From positions 248,001 to 312,000 of the forward strand of contig NZ_JBDWXV010000010.1 in NCBI RefSeq assembly GCF_039982735.1: DNA of 64,000 nt. Reading direction: 5' to 3'. Under the pieces are notes generated by a model. The model saw only the letters and a program-made list of their open reading frames with translations. It did no database searches and was not told the origin of the DNA. Source of the DNA: Saccharospirillum sp039982735. GTDB lineage: Bacteria; Pseudomonadota; Gammaproteobacteria; Pseudomonadales; Natronospirillaceae. Each line of letters opens with the position of its first letter. Positions within the stretch are counted from its first letter, which is position 1. Positions 60,130 through 64,000 of the stretch are shown here, piece by piece. The translations under genes were made by a program, and so were the position numbers.

Positions 60130-61647
60130 TTACAAGGTTGGCAAAAAGGTGCTGATCAGTTCGGGCGATGCACCAAATACAACAAAGCCATAAACCGCCA
60201 GATACAATAGCACCAACAGCGCCAGAAGAATCAGGCTGCGTTTGCTCGCCACCTCACTGACGGCGCTGTTGTATAGCGGAATGCTGGTCACCAGCTGTAC
60301 ATGGGCCGGCAATTGCGATTCCATATAACTGGCTGAGCGAACCCGGGGATCAAACAGCACCAGTGCACCGGTGAGCCCCAACGGCAACATCAGGCCAAGC
60401 AAAGGCCCCAGCGCGGCGAAATGAACCAGTTGCAAGCCGTCCCATCTGACCGGGTAGGACGGCGGTTCATGAATTTTGTAGGTTACGCCCTGGCCTTCGA
60501 TATCCAGCGTCATGGACAGGCGTGCATTTTCACGGGTTTTTAGCATGTCTTCGTAAACGTCTTTGGTGACCGAGTAATCGCGCGTCAGCTCCTGCAGCCG
60601 GGCCTGCTTCGACGCTACTGTCTCGGCGCTGGCATATTCGGTTTCCAGTAAATTATTCAGGTTGGTCAACCGCTGACGCGCTGCACTGAGAGTGGCTCGC
60701 TCGTTGCTGATCATTTCTTTCAGGTTAGTCATGGCCGGGTTTTCCACCCGCTCCACAGCACTGCGCCCCGGGTTGTTGATGCGCTCCTGCTCGATCTGGG
60801 TTTCCAGAACGACCATTTGCTCCATCAGATTCACGATGTCCGGATGGGTATCGCGATAACTCAGGCGCAGTTCCGCCAGTTGCTCTTCATAGGCTTCCAT
60901 GCGGCGTTCGCGACTGGTGGGCTCAATGTCCCGCTCTACCGTGAGAAACTCAGGTTCGGTCAGCATCTGGGCTTCAAAGCTGCGCAACCGGGCCTCACTG
61001 TCCTGCACTGAAAGACGCAAGGTTTGTATTTCATTCTTGATGCCGTTTACCCGGTTGGTCACGCTTTGTTCGGTAACATCGATGTTCTGGCTGTTGAATT
61101 CCTTCAACCGGTTTTCAGCCGCTTCCAGTTGGCGCTGGTAGGAGGCAACCTGAGAGTCAATGAACTCGAAGGCTCCCCGGCTCTCTTCCCGTTTTTTGCG
61201 TGAGGTCTCTTCGATAAACTCCTGAGTAACAGCGCTGACCACCTTAAACGCGGTATCGGCATTACTCGAGCGGTAGCTGATTTCCACGTAGTCGCCGTTA
61301 GCCGAGATACGCAACCCGTTGCGCAGCCGGGGAATGGTGTCGTCAGGATTTTCAAAACCGCTTTCAATGGCGACTGACCGTAAAATGCGATCGGTAAAGA
61401 CGATATCCCGTGCTTCCTTGGCCCGATCAATCCGGGTTATTTCAGCCTGACCTTCCAGCAAATTACCAATAATATTACTCACGTCCGCATAGAGAATGAC
61501 TTTGGACGAATAGGTTTTGGGCATCATGAACCCGGCTACCAGTACGACAGAAGAAACAGCTATAAACAACGCCGCGATAACATAGCGGTAACGCAGGGCT
61601 TCCATTTTCAATGACTGTAATAAATCTTTAATGTTACTCGGATCCAT
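60130..61647 (-). CDS. Chain-length determinant (Wzz/GumC-like), XrtA-associated
   Basis: 505 residues. Two membrane regions frame a long periplasmic part: helix one near 20-42 (VIAALFIAVSSVVLVAGFMM), and helices near 425-445 and 470-492. The periplasmic part (about 150-370) is a charged, heptad-rich coiled coil. TYSSKVILYADVSN near the start is the Wzz/GumC jelly-roll entry. It controls chain length and links synthesis to export, matching the XrtA polysaccharide chain-length protein TIGR03007. It starts one base into the upstream exporter gene stop and lies 18 bases before the kinase-like gene. Confidence 0.88.
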   Translation of the reverse strand: MDPSNIKDLLQSLKMEALRYRYVIAALFIAVSSVVLVAGFMMPKTYSSKVILYADVSNIIGNLLEGQAEITRIDRAKEARDIVFTDRILRSVAIESGFENPDDTIPRLRNGLRISANGDYVEISYRSSNADTAFKVVSAVTQEFIEETSRKKREESRGAFEFIDSQVASYQRQLEAAENRLKEFNSQNIDVTEQSVTNRVNGIKNEIQTLRLSVQDSEARLRSFEAQMLTEPEFLTVERDIEPTSRERRMEAYEEQLAELRLSYRDTHPDIVNLMEQMVVLETQIEQERINNPGRSAVERVENPAMTNLKEMISNERATLSAARQRLTNLNNLLETEYASAETVASKQARLQELTRDYSVTKDVYEDMLKTRENARLSMTLDIEGQGVTYKIHEPPSYPVRWDGLQLVHFAALGPLLGLMLPLGLTGALVLFDPRVRSASYMESQLPAHVQLVTSIPLYNSAVSEVASKRSLILLALLVLLYLAVYGFVVFGASPELISTFLPTL

Positions 61648-62294
61648 CAGAGCTCTCCTCGAAACACTGATTTTTCAGGTACGGTTAGAATGTCGGACGG
61701 CTGTAAAGGATAGTTGGTCTGAATGTCACCCTTGTTTAGGATGTCGTCGAGTCGCACCCTGTATTCGACATAACCATCGGGCGTTTCCCGGTTGAGCACT
61801 GCCCGGTTGCCGGCACCGAAAGGGCTGATTCCGCCAGCGGCTAGCACCAGGTCGACGACCGTCATGCCATCGACAAAGGCGATCGACACGGCTTCATTCA
61901 CCTGCCCCATGGCCCGCACCCGGTACTGGTAGGCAACGCTGACCGGGTTGGTCACCGTGACGCTGACTTCGGGTGAAATAATGATAACGCCCAGCTCATT
62001 TGAAATGGCAGCCGCCAATTCTTCGGGTGTTTCTCCCTCGGCTTGCATGTCGCCCATCAGCGGCATGGTGATCAGTCCATCGGGTCTGACGATCAGATCT
62101 CTGGTTAATTCCTGGTTGCGCCAAACATCAACCCGCAACTGGTCGCCAATACCAATAACATAGGCCTCGCGTTTGTAAGTAATTTCCGGGCCTTGCCCGT
62201 CGGTCACCCCAGAAGAGGCACACCCGGCCAGAGCCAGGGCCCACAGCACTCCCAGGGCGGCCAGCAGAGAACGTTTGCAGCCTGAAACACTCAT
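61647..62294 (-). CDS. Polysaccharide export lipoprotein (Wza/EpsE-like)
   Basis: 215 residues. A lipobox ALAGC puts the lipid on Cys25 after a signal peptide. YVIGIGDQLRVDVWRNQELTRDLIVRPDGLITMPLMGDMQAEG is the poly-export (PES) motif and VYRVRAMGQVNEA-type text (YRVRAMGQVNEAVSI) marks the SLBB part, ending LQPSDILTVPEKSVF. It belongs to the XrtA polysaccharide export family (TIGR03027-like), forming the periplasmic/outer-membrane portal for the EPS. It is shorter than Wza (about 380), as is normal for this XrtA group. It shares one base with genes on both sides. Confidence 0.9.
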   Translation of the reverse strand: MSVSGCKRSLLAALGVLWALALAGCASSGVTDGQGPEITYKREAYVIGIGDQLRVDVWRNQELTRDLIVRPDGLITMPLMGDMQAEGETPEELAAAISNELGVIIISPEVSVTVTNPVSVAYQYRVRAMGQVNEAVSIAFVDGMTVVDLVLAAGGISPFGAGNRAVLNRETPDGYVEYRVRLDDILNKGDIQTNYPLQPSDILTVPEKSVFRGEL

Positions 62295-63691
62295 CAGTGA
62301 ACTCCTTTGCCGAGCAATACCACTTCAACGGTTTGGATCATAATCAGTATGTCCATCACAAAGCTGTGGTTCTTGGCGTAGTAGAGGTCGTACTCAAGTT
62401 TGCAGCGCGCATCTTCAACCGACGCACCGTAGGGGTAATTCAACTGTGCCCACCCCATCAACCCGGGTTTGACCGCGTGACGGTGAGTATAAAAGGGAAT
62501 GCTGTTTTCGAGGTCCACAACAAATTCGGGTCGTTCGGGCCGGGGGCCTACGAAACTCATGTCACCGCGAATCACGTTGTAGAGCTGGGGAATCTCATCG
62601 AGCCGGGTATTGCGGATAAAGGCGCCCACCCGGGTTACGCGCGAATCCTGCGCTTTGGCCCACACTGCCTTGCCGTCTTTTTCGGCATCCTGACGCATGC
62701 TTCTGACTTTGTAGATTTTAAAGGGTTTGCCGTGCTGCCCGGTGCGTATCTGGCTATAAACGAAAGGCCGGCCCGACTCAAGATAAACCGCCGCAAAGAC
62801 AAACAACATGATTGGCGCCAGTAGAATAGCCAGCGCTACGCTGACCACCAGGTCGAACAGGCGCTTGATGGCATCGCGGGCTTTAGAGGCCTTGAAGCCG
62901 TCGGAGAATATGATCCACGACGGTTGCAACAGGGTCAGGTCAATGCGGTTAAGCTCACGTTCGTAAAACGCTTGCGCACTGGAAATTTGTACGCCCCCGA
63001 GCTTGCAGCGTATCAGGTCATCGAGCGGGAACTGGGCGCCCTCGGTGCGCCGGCGTTCCTGCGTTGCGACGACAATCTCGGAGATACGGTTGTTTTTGCA
63101 AAAGGTAAAGAGATCTTCCGGTGTTGGCATGCAAGCGTGGGCTGGCAACGCTTCTTCCTCACTGCCCAGGTAACCGACAATGCGAACCCCCAGGCTGCGC
63201 CGGTAGCGCTCATACTCACGATGAATCTGACCTGCTAACTGGCCGGTGCCAAGTACCAGGATACGGCGCGACAGCTGGTCTGAATCGACCAGATGCACAA
63301 AGGCCCGTCGAACCAGCAAGGTGATGCCGGTCGAAATCATCACCGCCCAGAACAGGTTGGAACTGCCCACATCGAGCGCGGGCCAAATGACGGTGACAAC
63401 CGATAACCCCAGCGACCCCAAAAAACAGAAGGCGACCAGAGTTCGAAAAAACATGGCGGCAAAGCCTTCGCGCATCATCGCCAGGTAGACCCCCATGGCA
63501 AGGGAACCGGCACTGAGCAGGGACGCATATAACAGGGAAGACCAGAGACTGTAGGAGACCGGCACCAGGTCGAGCGCCTGCTGGATCTCGCTGAGTACAT
63601 AAAAACTCAGAAACAGCACCAGAAACTCAAGCAGACCGAGCGCCAGGTAGGGGACGTGCAGGTAGTGTTTTCGAATACGGATATACGACAC
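62294..63691 (-). CDS. Initiating sugar transferase (TIGR03013-like, polyprenyl-phosphate)
   Basis: 465 residues from GTG 63691, which has AAGGAAG six bases upstream; an in-frame ATG at 63730 is a weaker alternative. Four to five helices (residues about 15-125), a Rossmann-like domain starting RILVLGTGQLAGQ (about 160), then the bacterial sugar-transferase core (about 280-465) with KIYKVRSMRQDAEKDG, TRLDEIPQLYNVIRGDMSFVGPRPERPEF and KPGLMGWAQLNYPYG. It moves the first sugar-phosphate to undecaprenyl phosphate at the inner membrane. The form matches XrtA loci. First gene of the minus-strand export operon. Confidence 0.9.
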   Translation of the reverse strand: MSYIRIRKHYLHVPYLALGLLEFLVLFLSFYVLSEIQQALDLVPVSYSLWSSLLYASLLSAGSLAMGVYLAMMREGFAAMFFRTLVAFCFLGSLGLSVVTVIWPALDVGSSNLFWAVMISTGITLLVRRAFVHLVDSDQLSRRILVLGTGQLAGQIHREYERYRRSLGVRIVGYLGSEEEALPAHACMPTPEDLFTFCKNNRISEIVVATQERRRTEGAQFPLDDLIRCKLGGVQISSAQAFYERELNRIDLTLLQPSWIIFSDGFKASKARDAIKRLFDLVVSVALAILLAPIMLFVFAAVYLESGRPFVYSQIRTGQHGKPFKIYKVRSMRQDAEKDGKAVWAKAQDSRVTRVGAFIRNTRLDEIPQLYNVIRGDMSFVGPRPERPEFVVDLENSIPFYTHRHAVKPGLMGWAQLNYPYGASVEDARCKLEYDLYYAKNHSFVMDILIMIQTVEVVLLGKGVH

Positions 63692-63923
63692 AATAGCTTC
63701 CTTGCCCAATGATCTGGAACGATGACCCAATTGGCTAGCACCAATGGGACAGCCAACTCCGATGGCTATCGGTCATTATGGTGCTCTTTTTCCATAAAAA
63801 TCACAAGTCCTGCCCTAGTGCATATTGTTAACAGAAGCAGTAAACTCGTCCTTCAAAGGATAGCCAACCCGGTGGCGTTGTTCCAACGTTTGATACCCGG
63901 GTACGATGTTACAGGATGTAGCC

Positions 63924-64000
63924 ATGCTTGCCGGAACCACCACAGCCAAAACCCCAGCGCCGATTAACGCGATGACCATCGATGTGGAAGACTATTTTCA
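63924..64000 (+). CDS. XrtA-system polysaccharide deacetylase, N-terminal part only
   Basis: From ATG 63924 the frame runs off the right edge after 25 codons. It reads through NAMTIDVEDYF, which matches the opening of the TIGR03006-type XrtA-system deacetylase (NAMTVDVEDYF-like). GGATG lies about 8 bases upstream as a weak ribosome site. Divergent from the sugar-transferase gene; the 232-base gap between is expected to hold promoters for both. Only the start is visible. Confidence 0.75.
   Translation, partial: MLAGTTTAKTPAPINAMTIDVEDYF

Noticed and set aside
63691..63923. Sigma-54-type promoter expected between the two divergent XrtA genes
   Set aside because: I looked for the GG-N10-GC pattern in both directions and found no convincing match.
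1..64000. PEP-CTERM substrate proteins for the exosortase
   Set aside because: No encoded protein ends in the V-P-E-P motif followed by a helix and basic tail; substrates must lie elsewhere in the genome.
1..64000. CRISPR array, tRNA, rRNA or RfaH ops/JUMPstart element
   Set aside because: No regularly spaced repeats, no tRNA-like cloverleaf and no GGCGGTAGCGT-type element were seen by eye.

Overview
The window is one long extracellular-polysaccharide (EPS) locus of the exosortase A (XrtA/PEP-CTERM) type, most likely from a marine-type gammaproteobacterium. The basis for that is gene content: a TIGR03013-like initiating sugar transferase, Wza-like exporter, Wzz/GumC chain-length protein, tyrosine-kinase-like ATPase, outer-membrane barrel, XrtA with a C-terminal EpsI domain, a FemAB-type XrtA-associated protein and the start of a TIGR03006-like deacetylase. 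I cannot name a genus. No rRNA, tRNA or CRISPR was seen.

Layout. 1-3.2 kb: DegT-like aminotransferase (cut by the window edge), GT2 and GT4 glycosyltransferases. 3.2-18.1 kb: a visibly AT-rich, variable glycan block (ABC flippase, two pyruvyl transferase-like proteins, four glycosyltransferases or related enzymes, a secreted jelly-roll protein, an asparagine-synthase-type amidotransferase, an O-antigen ligase), with an intact ISL3-family insertion sequence and about 1.4 kb of mostly non-coding DNA. 18.1-25.2 kb: GC-richer core genes (LMW tyrosine phosphatase, GT4, ATP-grasp, deacetylase, XrtA-EpsI, FemAB-like).

25.3-41.8 kb: an assembly-line operon inserted in the EPS locus. It holds a phosphopantetheinyl transferase, a 2217-residue A-PCP-KS-AT-ACP-aminotransferase protein, a 1501-residue C-A-PCP-C protein, two small alpha/beta hydrolases, a membrane-anchored CocE/S15 hydrolase and a TIGR04325-like methyltransferase. 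No thioesterase domain is present, and the terminal C domain has Gln in place of the catalytic second His. Read by eye, the A-domain pockets resemble Val and Gly codes, so a beta-aminated Val-malonate-Gly product is a reasonable but unproven guess.

42.0-57.9 kb: a second carrier-protein module with a deacetylase, two free-standing acyl carrier proteins, an acyl-CoA dehydrogenase-like enzyme, DUF1839, a GH2 beta-mannosidase-like enzyme, two membrane acyltransferases, an FkbH-like HAD enzyme, two double-domain alpha/beta hydrolases, an SGNH hydrolase and a stand-alone adenylation enzyme. Together these look able to make acyl or aminoacyl groups on carriers and place them on the glycan. 58.0-63.7 kb (minus strand): export and assembly genes; the deacetylase gene starts at the right edge.

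The most unusual points are the NRPS-PKS-aminotransferase line inside an exosortase EPS locus, and an alpha/beta-hydrolase pair (one partner with Arg, the other with Cys, at the nucleophile position) that occurs three times, once as two genes and twice as a fusion. The BY-kinase-like protein lacks a Walker A motif, and a chain of overlapping micro-ORFs sits at the left edge of the AT-rich block.
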